From: Rhizobium glycinendophyticum | GTDB taxonomy: Bacteria; Pseudomonadota; Alphaproteobacteria; Rhizobiales; Rhizobiaceae | Length of the DNA stretch: 64,000 nucleotides | Assembly (NCBI RefSeq): GCF_006443685.1 | Contig: NZ_VFYP01000001.1 | Coordinates: 2,046,001-2,110,000, forward strand | Reading direction: 5' to 3' | In this document: in pieces, positions 42,196-51,990 of the stretch | Layout: each line of letters begins with the position of its first letter | Numbering within the stretch: position 1 is the stretch's first letter | The notes under the pieces: generated by a model | Database searches by the model: none | The model's input: the letters and a program-made list of their open reading frames with translations, nothing else | Told to the model about the DNA's origin: nothing | Translations under genes and position numbers: made by a program

Positions 42196-44001
42196 TCAGG
42201 CGGCCTGCCGCGCCGCCTCACCGGCATTCACTCTGAGCCGCGACAAAAGCTGGCGCAGCTTGTGGCTCTCTTCCGCCAGCGATTGCCCGGCAGCCGAAGT
42301 CTCTTCCACCATGGCGGCGTTCTGTTGCGTCATCTGATCCATGTGGTTGACGGAGGTGTTGATCTCGGCAAGGCCCGTTGCCTGCTCTTTCGCCGCCGTC
42401 GCAATCGTGTCGACGCTGTCGTTCACCCGGTTCACCAGCTGCTCGATCTCCAGCAGCGCCTCCCCGGTCGCCCGCACAAGACCAACGCCGGTATCCACCT
42501 CATGCGCCGACGCGCTGATCAGCACCTTGATCTCTTTGGCCGCATTGGCCGAGCGCTGAGCGAGTTCCCGCACCTCTTGCGCCACCACGGCAAAGCCGCG
42601 CCCGGCTTCGCCCGCCCGCGCCGCCTCGACACCGGCATTGAGCGCGAGCAGATTGGTCTGGAAGGCGATTTCGTCGATCACGGTGATGATCTGGCTGATC
42701 TTCTGCGACGAGCCCTCGATCCGCCCCATGGCATCGACCGCATTGCGCACGATCTCACCGGAGCGGTTGGCGCTGGTCTTCGTCTCCGCAACCATCTGGC
42801 GTGCCTCATTGGCCCGCTCGGCCGCCGTCCGCACCGTCGCCGTGATCTCGTCGAGAGCCGCCGCCGTTTCTTCAAGTGCGGCCGCCTGCTGCTCGGTGCG
42901 CCGCGACAGGTTGTGGGTTGCCTCGCTGATGTGACCGGCGCTTGATGTCACCACGTCACTGCTCTGGTTGATCGACACGAGCACACTGCCGAGAGATTGG
43001 ACCGCCCGGTTGAAGTCGGCCCGCAGCTTTTCATAGTCGGCACCGATCGTTCCGATCTGCACCGTCAGATCGCCGTCGGCCAGCTGCTCCAGGGCCGCGC
43101 CAATGGCATCGATCGCCTGGGCCTGCCGCTCTGCCGATGTCCGCAACTGCGCCTCGTTGCGCGCCCGCTCGCCGTTCAGGCTGTCCTGCTGGACCACCTC
43201 CCGCTCGCGCATCTCGATCCGCTCGCGCACACTGTCGCGCAGCACCTGCAGCGTCTGCGCCATGCCGCCGATCTCGTCGCTCCGTTCGGTATCGGTGATG
43301 GCGGTATCAACGCGTTCGCCGGCAATGTCGCTCATCGCGGTCTTCAGCCGATTGATCGGCTGCACCACGCTGCGCACCACCATGGCCGCACAAAACAGGA
43401 TGGCAAGAATGGCAACCCCGATGATGACGCCATATTCGGTCGCCGTCTGGCGAAACAGCGCCGCCAGATCATCCGAATAGACGCCGGTGCCGACGATCCA
43501 GCCCCAGGGTTCGAAACCGATGACATGGCTGAACTTCTCGACTGGCGCCTCGAAACCCGGCTTCGGCCAGTAATAGTCGACGAAACCTTCCTTGTTGGCC
43601 TTCACCACATTGACGAATTCGACGAAGAGGTGCTTGCCGTTCGGATCCTTGTTCTGGCTCAGATCCTTGCCGTTCAGTTCCGGCTTGATCGGATGCATCA
43701 CCATTTTTGGCTGCATGTCGTTGATCCACAGATAGCCGTCCGGAGCATAACGCATGGCCGCGACCACATCCTTCGCCCTCTCCTGCGCCTCGGCGCGGGT
43801 CAGGCTGCCCTCCTGCTCCATCTTGTAGTACTTGTTGAAGATGGCGATGGCATTGTCGTTGATCTGCGCCAGCCCCGCGCGCCGCTCATGAGTCAAAGCG
43901 TCATAGGCGTTGAACAGGCTATAGGTCAGCGTTGCAACGAGAACGCTTAAGGCAATGGCGACGAGAGCATAAAGTCGAACCGACAGGGATAGGGATTTCA
44001 T
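42196..44001 (-). CDS. Methyl-accepting chemotaxis protein with single Cache sensor
   Basis: A 601-residue chemoreceptor. Two membrane helices (about 8-28 and 190-210) flank a periplasmic sCache_2 domain with [22 protein letters not shown] domain follows, then the signalling domain with the hairpin tip [21 protein letters not shown] and a long coiled coil with [35 protein letters not shown] precedes the ATG. No C-terminal CheR pentapeptide is seen. The ligand is probably a small organic acid, by analogy to the domain. Confidence 0.92.
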   Translation of the reverse strand: MKSLSLSVRLYALVAIALSVLVATLTYSLFNAYDALTHERRAGLAQINDNAIAIFNKYYKMEQEGSLTRAEAQERAKDVVAAMRYAPDGYLWINDMQPKMVMHPIKPELNGKDLSQNKDPNGKHLFVEFVNVVKANKEGFVDYYWPKPGFEAPVEKFSHVIGFEPWGWIVGTGVYSDDLAALFRQTATEYGVIIGVAILAILFCAAMVVRSVVQPINRLKTAMSDIAGERVDTAITDTERSDEIGGMAQTLQVLRDSVRERIEMREREVVQQDSLNGERARNEAQLRTSAERQAQAIDAIGAALEQLADGDLTVQIGTIGADYEKLRADFNRAVQSLGSVLVSINQSSDVVTSSAGHISEATHNLSRRTEQQAAALEETAAALDEITATVRTAAERANEARQMVAETKTSANRSGEIVRNAVDAMGRIEGSSQKISQIITVIDEIAFQTNLLALNAGVEAARAGEAGRGFAVVAQEVRELAQRSANAAKEIKVLISASAHEVDTGVGLVRATGEALLEIEQLVNRVNDSVDTIATAAKEQATGLAEINTSVNHMDQMTQQNAAMVEETSAAGQSLAEESHKLRQLLSRLRVNAGEAARQAA

Positions 44002-44183
44002 CTGGACCTCGGGCTTTGCGTCAAAATTGCCTAAAGTGTTATATTTGCGCCTTCTGTTTCTCTAAATTTCTGACTGCGAATTCTGAGGGGTTCAAAGTGA
44101 TGGATGAAAATTGACAGTTTGCGCCGATGAAGGGAGCGGTCTCTCCTCGGGGCTGCAAACACGATACAGGATTCGAACACACC

Positions 44184-44585
44184 ATGACCCTCTCCTCCAC
44201 CACCGCCGCTCCGAAAGGTGAACTCACCTTGCGCACACTCGCCATGCCGGCCGACGCAAATGCCGCAGGCGACATCTTTGGCGGATGGGTCATGGCGCAA
44301 ATGGACTTGGCCTGCGGTATCCGTTCGGCTGAACGTGCGCGTGGTCGCGTCGTGACGAAAGCCGTCCAGGAAATGGCCTTCGCGCTACCGGTGAAGATCG
44401 GCGATACGCTCTGCGTCTATACCGACATCAGCCACGTCGGTCGCAGCTCCATGACGCTGAAGGTAGAAACCTGGGCGCAGCGTTATCTGACGCATGTGAT
44501 GGAAAAAGTCACGGAAGCGACCTTCGTCATGGTCGCGCTCGATGCCGATGGCAAGCCGACGCCGGTGCCAGCGCTTCAAGTGTAA
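44184..44585 (+). CDS. Acyl-CoA thioesterase (YciA/hotdog type)
   Basis: A 133-residue hotdog-fold thioesterase. The family signature LAMPADANAAGDIFGGWVMAQMDLACGI appears near residues 20-48. The frame is open to 44127, but the ATG at 44184 fits the family best. It hydrolyses acyl-CoAs in the cytosol. Confidence 0.87.
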   Translation: MTLSSTTAAPKGELTLRTLAMPADANAAGDIFGGWVMAQMDLACGIRSAERARGRVVTKAVQEMAFALPVKIGDTLCVYTDISHVGRSSMTLKVETWAQRYLTHVMEKVTEATFVMVALDADGKPTPVPALQV

Positions 44586-44618
44586 GTGGCGCGAACCCTC
44601 CGGCCCCCTCCGCCGTCA

Positions 44619-44969
44619 TCACCCCCGGAAGACAAAAGCCGCCCCGGCCGCGATCAGCGCGAAGCCGATTGCGTGGTTGATCGTCAGGCTTTCCTTCAGG
44701 AAGAAGACCGAGAAGCCGGAAAACACGATCAGCGTGATCACTTCCTGCATCGTCTTCAGTTGCGCGGCCGAATAAACCTCGGATCCGATGCGGTTGGCCG
44801 GTACCGCCAGGCAGTATTCGAAGAAGGCAATGCCCCAGCTGGCGACGATGGCAATCCAGAGCGCCGACGTCTTGTATTTGAGATGGCCGTACCAGGCGAA
44901 GGTCATGAAGATATTCGAGGCGGAGAGAAGCAGGATGGGCCAAAGGGCAGCGGGAGAAAATGTGGGCAT
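44619..44969 (-). CDS. DMT-superfamily small membrane protein (DUF486)
   Basis: A 116-residue protein with four hydrophobic helices, matching DUF486 (WPILLLSASNIFMTFAWYGHLK near the start and INHAIGFALIAAGAAFVFRG at the end). The ATG is chosen because the upstream open frame has no similarity. Its function is unknown; it converges with the thioesterase gene. Confidence 0.82.
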   Translation of the reverse strand: MPTFSPAALWPILLLSASNIFMTFAWYGHLKYKTSALWIAIVASWGIAFFEYCLAVPANRIGSEVYSAAQLKTMQEVITLIVFSGFSVFFLKESLTINHAIGFALIAAGAAFVFRG

Positions 44970-45297
44970 GTGAACACCGAGGCGGGAGTGGAGACACGTG
45001 AAAACGGCACTTGCCGAGTCTGGTTCCATCATCGCGGTTTTTGCAAGGCGGGCCAAGCAGGACCGCGGATTTTGCCCGTGTCGTTGCGCGGCCGCCGCTG
45101 ACGCACCCCATTAGCGAGAAGGCCCCGTTTCGCCTGAGCCCGAACAACCACAAATGGTCTGCACCAAAGAAAGGTGCAAATCGGCCGCCCCAAGAATTGG
45201 TCCGTTATTTTTAGCAAAATACCGGACCAAGCTGTAACTGGCCGTTAAATCACTGCTGTTATTGCTTGATTATTGCGATTAGGTTGGGCGTTTGAGT
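44970..45297. promoter_or_regulatory. Divergent intergenic region with a long AT-core hairpin
   Basis: About 330 bases between the DUF486 gene and the GGDEF-EAL gene. The only notable feature is the hairpin at 45197-45230, listed separately. Confidence 0.45.
45197..45230. promoter_or_regulatory. 15-bp inverted repeat upstream of the GGDEF-EAL gene
   Basis: TTGGTCCG-T-TATTTT, loop TAGC, AAAATA-C-CGGACCAA. Fourteen of fifteen pairs are perfect. It lies 67 bases upstream of the start codon. It could be a regulator operator or an RNA hairpin in the leader. Confidence 0.45.
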
Positions 45298-47307
45298 ATG
45301 GATTTTCGACGAAGCCGAACTGGCGAATTTCCCTTGGCGGTCCTGCAAGCGCAGGTGGCGGACATCCAGCGCGGCCATCGCTCCACCCTCCTCTACAACT
45401 TCATCTCCCTTACCTTCGTCATGCTGATCCTCCACCTCGACGGTGGTTTGGACTGGCCGGTCTTTGCCTGGTTTACCATCTCCCTGGTCGTTATCGCAGC
45501 GCGTGCCTGGCTGATGCGCGACCTCATGCGCAAGGGTCTCAGCCGGTCGGATCCGAAGCGATGCCTCGGCATCCTGTCATTCGGCGCCCTTGCCCTCGGC
45601 TTGTCCTGGGCTGCCCTTCCCTTTGTCCTTCCCGACTTCGCACCGCTCGGCCAGCACACACCGCTGATGATTATCATGGGTGGCATGGCGACCGGATCGA
45701 TCGTCAAGCAGATTGGCTACACGCCGCTGGCACTCGCTTATGCCGTCCCGATCCTGGGTGCGCTGATCGTCAGCCTGCTGCGCCACGGCGAGCCGAATGA
45801 CCTGCTCATCGGCGCCTGCCTGACGCTGCTGATCACCGTCTTCATCCGCCGCAGCATCTGGGCCCAGCACATTTTCATCAACAGCCAGGTCGCGCGTCAT
45901 GAGGCCACCGCCCTCGCTGACAGCCTCACCCGGGCCAACAGTGACATCCTGCGCCAGAACACCCGCCTCGAGGCCCTGGCCAACCGCGACATGCTGACGG
46001 GACTGGCGAACCGCATGTTCTTCCATGGACGCCTACATGGCGACATCGCCCGTGCCGCCGTAATCGGCGAGACAGTGGCGCTGCTCATCTTCGATGTCGA
46101 ACGCTTCCAGGCGATCAACGACACGCTCGGCCACAGTGCAGGCGACGCGCTCCTGCGTGAGATGGGGACAAGGCTGGAGAAAATCGTTGGCGATGGCAGC
46201 CTGATCGCCCGCCTCGGAGGCGACGAATTTGCGGTGATTGTCTCCGGTCAAGACGCTGTCCGACGCGCAAGGAGCCATGCTGCCCGTGTACTCGAAGAAA
46301 GCCGCAAGCCGATCAATTTTGGCAAACACCGCGCCACTGTCGGCCTGAGCGTCGGCTTGGCCGCATATCCCGACCATGCGGCAACTGCGGAAGAACTGCT
46401 CGTCAGCGCCGACATGGCTCTTTACGAAGCCAAGCGCGGCGACCGCCGCAAGCTTGGCGAATTCGATCCCGAACTCCGCCGCAATGCCGAGCGTAAGCGC
46501 CTGATCGAGCAGGACCTGGGAGCGGCGATCGAAACCGGCGCTCTCGGTGCCTGGTTTCAACCGCAGCTCGACCTCACCTCCCGCCGAATCACCGGCTTCG
46601 AGGCCCTGGTCCGCTGGCACCATCCGCAGCTCGGCTTCATCGCGCCACCTGATATCGTCAACGCCGCCCAGGCCATGCATCTCTCCGAACGCCTTACGGC
46701 CCGCATTGCCGCCGACGCCTGCATCCTCGCGCGACAGCTGCCGGCGCTGGGCCTGGACGGCGCGACGGTGGCCCTCAATGTTTCGCCACGCGAATTCGCC
46801 CTCTATTCCGTCGCCGACATGCTGGAGGAAGTGACCGCCATCCACGCAGTCTCTCCCTCGGCGCTGGAAATCGAAATCACTGAGGAAGCCATCCTCGACC
46901 CCGCCCTCGCCGATGCGCAGCTGAAAAGGCTCGAGGAAGCCGGCTACAAGCTCGCCGTCGACGATTTCGGCATGGGCCATTCCTCGCTTGCCAACCTGAT
47001 CAGCCTGAAGGTCGACCGGCTGAAGATCGACCGAAGCTTCGTCAAGGACGTGGCGCGCAGCGAAACCAACCAGAAGCTGGTCACCGCCATGGTCAGCCTC
47101 GGCCAGTCTCTCGGCCTCGACATCGTCGTCGAAGGCGTGGAGACTGCCGAAGACGCCGCAGTTCTCGCCCGCCTCGGCTGCACCATGGCCCAAGGCTATC
47201 TCTTCGCCCGCCCCATGCCCCCCAAGGCGCTTTCCACCTGGATCGCCGAACACCGGGCAACGGTCGTCAAACGCCGGCGCAAGACGGGCCATCTGTCGGT
47301 GGCGTAA
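45298..47307 (+). CDS. GGDEF-EAL membrane protein (c-di-GMP synthesis/degradation)
   Basis: About 669 residues (ATG at 45298; a TTG two codons upstream is possible). Several N-terminal hydrophobic helices (to about 190) form a MASE-like sensor. The GGDEF domain has an intact RLGGDEFAVI, and the EAL domain has GFEALVRWHHP, EITEEAILD and DDFGMGHSSL, so both catalytic sites look intact. Such proteins set the switch between motility and biofilm. Confidence 0.92.
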   Translation: MDFRRSRTGEFPLAVLQAQVADIQRGHRSTLLYNFISLTFVMLILHLDGGLDWPVFAWFTISLVVIAARAWLMRDLMRKGLSRSDPKRCLGILSFGALALGLSWAALPFVLPDFAPLGQHTPLMIIMGGMATGSIVKQIGYTPLALAYAVPILGALIVSLLRHGEPNDLLIGACLTLLITVFIRRSIWAQHIFINSQVARHEATALADSLTRANSDILRQNTRLEALANRDMLTGLANRMFFHGRLHGDIARAAVIGETVALLIFDVERFQAINDTLGHSAGDALLREMGTRLEKIVGDGSLIARLGGDEFAVIVSGQDAVRRARSHAARVLEESRKPINFGKHRATVGLSVGLAAYPDHAATAEELLVSADMALYEAKRGDRRKLGEFDPELRRNAERKRLIEQDLGAAIETGALGAWFQPQLDLTSRRITGFEALVRWHHPQLGFIAPPDIVNAAQAMHLSERLTARIAADACILARQLPALGLDGATVALNVSPREFALYSVADMLEEVTAIHAVSPSALEIEITEEAILDPALADAQLKRLEEAGYKLAVDDFGMGHSSLANLISLKVDRLKIDRSFVKDVARSETNQKLVTAMVSLGQSLGLDIVVEGVETAEDAAVLARLGCTMAQGYLFARPMPPKALSTWIAEHRATVVKRRRKTGHLSVA

Positions 47308-47347
47308 AACAACACTGGCTTCATTCGCACGCGGACACGCGGAAACT

Positions 47348-48172
47348 TCAGACGCGTCGTACGGCCGCAATGGCCTCGATAATTCCCACCAACCTTGACG
47401 CGAACGGTCGCAGATGTCGGTCGACATCAAGATCCCGCACTGGCCACTCCGAATCCCAGCCAAAGCGTGGTAACGGAAGCAGCACGAATGCATCCGATCC
47501 CCTGATCGCGACCTGCGGCAGATCCTCCAGCTTGAGTGTCAGCAGGGCATCGATCGCGCTTGCCAGGCCGGGCAATCGGATGCTGGCGGAAGCCCAATCG
47601 GTGGTGACGAAGTCATAGGCCCAGCGTCCAAGATGCGTCGTGTTGGGTATAGGTACCAGTCTCTCCGGCAGCACCGTGCCACGCCAGAGCGAGCGTTCGC
47701 GTAGCGGCCGTCGCAGTGCCGCGAAGTCGCCCGGAAACGCATTGGAAACCGGGGTCCAGATGATCAGGCCACGAAACGTTGTCTCTGGGTTATCACCCGG
47801 TGAATGGCTCAGCACCGCCTGTGTCACCGAGAAGGGAACGCCGCGCAGTGAGCCCTCGATGTGAAAATCACAGTCGGTCTTATCACGCGGTACGAGATAG
47901 TGACCCGGCATCCGCGCGATTTGAGGCGCCGGTTGCCTGGTGACGATCGACCATTTGTCGAGAGTCGGCAGAAGCAATGGCAAGATTGCAATGTACAAGT
48001 CGGTCTGGAGGCGCCGCTGCTTCGCCGCCATGACCATGAACAAGGGCATTACTCCTAGCAAGGCCGAGAAGACCGCAGCAAAAAAGATCTCCGGATCGGA
48101 CCGGAGATAGCTTATCCCGAGGCCGACACCACACATCGACACGAAGACGCCCCAACCGCAGACCTGCAGCAT
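47348..48172 (-). CDS. Membrane protein of uncertain family (possibly DUF3137-like)
   Basis: At least 274 residues from the ATG at 48172; an N-terminal extension with an unclear start is likely because the frame stays open far upstream. Two hydrophobic helices lie near the N-terminus (LQVCGWGVFVSMCGVGLGI and IFFAAVFSALLGVMPLFMV). The soluble part contains CDFHIEGSLRGVPFSVTQAVL and FRGLIIWTPV, which resembles DUF3137 only loosely. Divergent from uvrB. Confidence 0.6.
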   Translation of the reverse strand: MLQVCGWGVFVSMCGVGLGISYLRSDPEIFFAAVFSALLGVMPLFMVMAAKQRRLQTDLYIAILPLLLPTLDKWSIVTRQPAPQIARMPGHYLVPRDKTDCDFHIEGSLRGVPFSVTQAVLSHSPGDNPETTFRGLIIWTPVSNAFPGDFAALRRPLRERSLWRGTVLPERLVPIPNTTHLGRWAYDFVTTDWASASIRLPGLASAIDALLTLKLEDLPQVAIRGSDAFVLLPLPRFGWDSEWPVRDLDVDRHLRPFASRLVGIIEAIAAVRRV

Positions 48173-48483
48173 CCGCACCTGCCGAAGCTGGATGGCCCGT
48201 TCCGCACTATGGTCGCCAACCGCCGACCGGACTGCAGCCCAGTCCGGTTGCGTAGAACTCGGGTGGTTCGAAGGCGAGTGAGCGGGATCTATGTGCGGGC
48301 TCCCTTGGGTTGCAGCCGCACTATGCGGAACCCCGCCAGGCTTCGCAACTGATCCTTGCGTCGATCTGGAGTTCACCCCTCCTGCCACCACCCTGGCAAC
48401 AGCCCGCCATCCCGTTGCGTTTTCGTTCTGATTTCGCCGCCCCGCCCCTTCCCTTTGCCGCCGCCCTTCTCCATATTCCGGCC

Positions 48484-51400
48484 ATGGCCAAATCTCCCAA
48501 ATCCTCCGCCCCCTCGACTGGTTTCGAGGAAGCCCCGCAAGCCTCCTTCGAAGGCGCGCCCCTGTCGGGTTCCGTCTCCGACTGGGTGAAGCAATTGGAG
48601 GCTGAAGCGGAAGCTTCCACGGTCGAGAGCCAGCGTGAACTCGCCTCGAAAGCCGGCAAACATCGCAAGAAGATCGAGGTGGAAGCCCGCCGCCATGCGG
48701 AGAAGGTGGCGCTGGAGAAGGCAACCACCAAACCCACCGCCAAGAACACCACCGCGCAAAAAACCTCCCGCGGCGTGTCGATCGGCGCCTCCTCCGACCC
48801 CAAGACCCGCGCCGCCGCCGGCCTCAACCCGATCGCCGGCATGGACGTCTCCCTTGAGGAAGCCGAATCGCTCGCCCCCGGCGCCGTCACCGCCACGGTC
48901 GACGCCCTGTCCAAGCTGATCGAAAGCGGCAACCCGCTGTTCAAGAACGGCGAGCTCTGGATGCCGCACCGCCCGGCCCGCCCGGCGAAATCAGAAGGCG
49001 GCGTCAAGATCCGCATGGCCTCCGACTTCGAGCCCGCCGGCGACCAGCCGACCGCCATCAAGGACCTCGTCGAGGGCCTCAAGAACGACGACCGCACCCA
49101 GGTCCTGCTCGGCGTCACCGGCTCCGGCAAGACCTTCACCATGGCCAAGGTGATCGAGGCGACCCAGCGCCCGGCCGTCATCCTCGCGCCCAACAAGACG
49201 CTCGCCGCCCAGCTCTATTCCGAGTTCAAGAACTTCTTCCCCGACAACGCGGTCGAATATTTCGTCTCCTATTACGACTACTACCAGCCGGAAGCCTATG
49301 TGCCGCGCTCGGATACCTTCATCGAGAAGGAATCGTCGATCAACGAACAGATCGACCGCATGCGCCACGCCGCCACCCGCGCCATCCTCGAGCGCGACGA
49401 CTGCATCATCGTCGCCTCCGTCTCCTGCATCTATGGTATCGGCTCGGTCGAAACCTACACCGCCATGACCTTCCAGATGTCGGTCGGCGACCGCATCGAC
49501 CAGCGCCAGTTGCTCGCCGACCTCGTCGCCCAGCAATACAAGCGCCAGGACATCAATTTCGTCCGCGGCTCCTTCCGGGTGCGCGGCGACACGATCGAAC
49601 TCTTCCCCGCCCACTTGGAGGATGCCGCCTGGCGCATCACCCTCTTCGGCGACGAGATCGAAAGCATCACCGAATTCGACCCGCTCACCGGCAAGAAGAC
49701 CGGCGACATGAAATCGGTGAAGATCTACGCCAACAGCCACTATGTCACGCCGCGCCCGGCCCTCAACGGCGCCATCAAGGCGATCAAGGAAGAGCTGAAG
49801 CTCCGCCTCGCCGAACTCGAAAAGGGCGGCCGCCTGCTCGAAGCCCAGCGGCTGGAACAGCGCACCCGCTACGACATCGAAATGCTCGAAGCCACCGGCT
49901 CCTGCGCCGGCATCGAGAACTATTCGCGTTACCTCACCGGCCGCAAACCCGGCGAGCCGCCGCCGACGCTCTTCGAATACATCCCCGACAACGCGCTGCT
50001 CTTCATCGACGAAAGTCACGTCTCCGTCTCCCAGATCGGCGGCATGTATCGCGGCGACTTCCGCCGCAAGGCGACGCTCGCTGAATACGGCTTCCGCCTG
50101 CCCTCCTGCATGGACAACCGGCCCTTGCGCTTCGAGGAATGGGACGCCATGCGCCCGCAGACGATCGCCGTCTCCGCCACCCCCGGCAGCTGGGAAATGG
50201 AGGAATCCGGCGGCGTCTTTGCCGAACAGGTCATCCGCCCCACGGGCCTCATCGACCCGCCGGTCGAGATCCGTCCCGCAAAATCCCAGGTCGACGACGT
50301 GCTCGGCGAAATCCGCGAAACCGCGCAAAAGGGCTACCGCACCCTCGTCACCGTGCTCACCAAGCGCATGGCCGAAGACTTGACCGAATACCTGCATGAA
50401 CAGGGCGTGCGCGTCCGCTATATGCACTCGGACATCGACACGCTGGAGCGCATCGAGATCATCCGTGATCTTCGCCTCGGCGCCTTCGACGTTCTCGTCG
50501 GCATCAACCTCTTGCGCGAAGGCCTCGACATCCCCGAATGCGGCTTCGTCGCCATCCTTGATGCCGACAAGGAAGGTTTCCTCCGCTCGGAAACCTCGCT
50601 GGTCCAGACCATCGGCCGCGCCGCGCGAAACGTCGACGGCAAGGTCATCCTCTATGCCGACCAGATCACCGGCTCGATGCAGCGCGCCATGGACGAGACC
50701 GCCCGCCGCCGCGAAAAGCAGATGGCCTACAACATCGAGCACGGCATCACCCCGGAATCCGTCAAGGCCCGCATCTCCGACATCCTGGACTCGGTCTACG
50801 AACGCGACCACGTCCGCGCCGACATCTCGGGGGTATCAGGCGGCAAGGGCTTCGCCGATGGCGGCCACCTCGTCGGCAACAACCTCCAGGCCCATCTCAA
50901 CGCGCTGGAAAAGTCCATGCGCGACGCCGCCGCCGACCTCGACTTCGAAAAGGCCGCCCGCCTCCGCGACGAAATCAAACGCCTCAAAGCCGCCGAACTC
51001 GCCACCATGGACGATCCCATGGCGAGACAGGAGGCGAAGGCGGTGGAAGGTGGCAAGGGCCGCAGCACCCCCCTTCTCCCCGCTGGCGGGGAGAAGGTGC
51101 CCGATAGGGCGGATGAGGGGCAGCCCCGCATCTCCCCCTCCGGCCGCAACAAATCCGGCGCCCCCGAGGGCAAGGGCAGCTATTTCTCCAAACCCCATCT
51201 CGACGACATGGGCGCCGACGGCGCCGTACCCATGCCGACATCCGGCCCGGGAAGCTCCTATTTCCGCAAGAATACCCTCGACGAAATGACCGTCGGCCGC
51301 ACCGAAAAACCGGTGACCGGCAAGATCCCGGAGAAGCCGCCAGGCACAACCAGCCCCCTCCCCCCTGTGGGGAGGGTTGGGGAGGGGAATCCCGACGACC

Positions 51401-51507
51401 CCCGCCCCATCATCCGCGCCCGCTCCGGCGCCGGCTCCTACGAGGACCCGGGCGACGGCAAGCGCAAGGCCAGGACGAAGGGGAAGACGGGGCGACCGGG
51501 GCGGTGA
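48484..51507 (+). CDS. uvrB: Excinuclease ABC subunit B with N- and C-terminal extensions
   Basis: A 1007-residue UvrB, against about 670 for the usual protein. The core starts near residue 176 ([20 protein letters not shown]) with Walker A GVTGSGKT, the beta-hairpin region ([12 protein letters not shown]) and helicase motifs (FIDESHVS and the [14 protein letters not shown] segment). The C-terminal UVR motif ([21 protein letters not shown]) ends near residue 840. The 170-residue N-terminal extension is Lys/Ala-rich. The C-terminal tail contains two stretches encoded by intergenic-type palindromic repeats (51072-51120 and 51354-51387). It acts in nucleotide excision repair with UvrA and UvrC. 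Confidence 0.95.
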   Translation: MAKSPKSSAPSTGFEEAPQASFEGAPLSGSVSDWVKQLEAEAEASTVESQRELASKAGKHRKKIEVEARRHAEKVALEKATTKPTAKNTTAQKTSRGVSIGASSDPKTRAAAGLNPIAGMDVSLEEAESLAPGAVTATVDALSKLIESGNPLFKNGELWMPHRPARPAKSEGGVKIRMASDFEPAGDQPTAIKDLVEGLKNDDRTQVLLGVTGSGKTFTMAKVIEATQRPAVILAPNKTLAAQLYSEFKNFFPDNAVEYFVSYYDYYQPEAYVPRSDTFIEKESSINEQIDRMRHAATRAILERDDCIIVASVSCIYGIGSVETYTAMTFQMSVGDRIDQRQLLADLVAQQYKRQDINFVRGSFRVRGDTIELFPAHLEDAAWRITLFGDEIESITEFDPLTGKKTGDMKSVKIYANSHYVTPRPALNGAIKAIKEELKLRLAELEKGGRLLEAQRLEQRTRYDIEMLEATGSCAGIENYSRYLTGRKPGEPPPTLFEYIPDNALLFIDESHVSVSQIGGMYRGDFRRKATLAEYGFRLPSCMDNRPLRFEEWDAMRPQTIAVSATPGSWEMEESGGVFAEQVIRPTGLIDPPVEIRPAKSQVDDVLGEIRETAQKGYRTLVTVLTKRMAEDLTEYLHEQGVRVRYMHSDIDTLERIEIIRDLRLGAFDVLVGINLLREGLDIPECGFVAILDADKEGFLRSETSLVQTIGRAARNVDGKVILYADQITGSMQRAMDETARRREKQMAYNIEHGITPESVKARISDILDSVYERDHVRADISGVSGGKGFADGGHLVGNNLQAHLNALEKSMRDAAADLDFEKAARLRDEIKRLKAAELATMDDPMARQEAKAVEGGKGRSTPLLPAGGEKVPDRADEGQPRISPSGRNKSGAPEGKGSYFSKPHLDDMGADGAVPMPTSGPGSSYFRKNTLDEMTVGRTEKPVTGKIPEKPPGTTSPLPPVGRVGEGNPDDPRPIIRARSGAGSYEDPGDGKRKARTKGKTGRPGR
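51072..51120. repeat. Rhizobial palindromic repeat inside uvrB, type C
   Basis: CCTTCTCCCCGCTGGCGGGG followed by AGAAGGTGCCCGATAGGGCG and ending GATGAGGGG. The complement of the intergenic copy at 53642-53689 matches it almost base for base. It is translated in frame within the UvrB tail. Confidence 0.75.
51354..51387. repeat. Rhizobial palindromic repeat inside uvrB, type A
   Basis: CCCTCCCCCCTGTGGGGAGG, then GTTGGGGAGGGG, the same family as 37585-37617 and 55515-55546. It is translated in frame in the UvrB tail ([13 protein letters not shown]). Confidence 0.75.
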
Positions 51508-51990
51508 CGTACTCTCCCCCCTTGCGGGGGAGAACGGAATTTCAGCATCTTAGCACAGCTAAGTGCTAGAAATTCCACGAGAGGGGCATAAGCGGTCACC
51601 ATGCAAGACCTGGCAAGCCTGCTCTCTGATATCCTGAGCTAGATTACCGCCGGCTGGCGTAGGCCTTCTCGCAGCGTGAGGTGGACGGTGCGGGGTGTGA
51701 CGGCGGCGTTGGTGGTTGGGTTTGTGTAGGTGCTGTGGGGGACGTAAATCGCATCACCAAAGATAACTTTTTCCGCTCCCGATAACTGGCTCCAGCCCGG
51801 CTGTTTAGCAGATACGGTTCTCAAAGCCCAACTTTAAGGAAGGCAGAATATATGATAGCAAATCTACTGACGAGCAAAAATAAGTAATGCTTGAAAAAAC
51901 AGCCCTGTGCAAATAATTGATTTTCGTTCCATCTATCGACCAAAGAACATGTTGAAGCCGTTACATAATGCGCAAGAAATGAAATTCCGC
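51508..51990. other. Intergenic region with long inverted repeat
   Basis: 480 bases without a supported gene. A short GC palindrome (CTCTCCCCCC / GGGGGAGA, about 51512-51532) precedes the inverted repeat at 51536-51576. The rest becomes AT-rich toward the RelA/SpoT-TPR gene. A short minus-strand frame near 51639-51824 shows no support. Confidence 0.5.
51536..51576. repeat. 41-bp imperfect inverted repeat
   Basis: GGAATTTC-AGCATCTTAGC, a short spacer, then GCTAAGTGCT-A-GAAATTCC. The arms match at all but a few positions. It lies just after uvrB and could be a transcription terminator without a U tract, or a mobile palindrome. Confidence 0.5.

Noticed and set aside
48310..48483. Upstream extension of uvrB
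   Set aside because: The frame is open, but the segment has no similarity and the ATG at 48484 fits the conserved N-terminal extension better.
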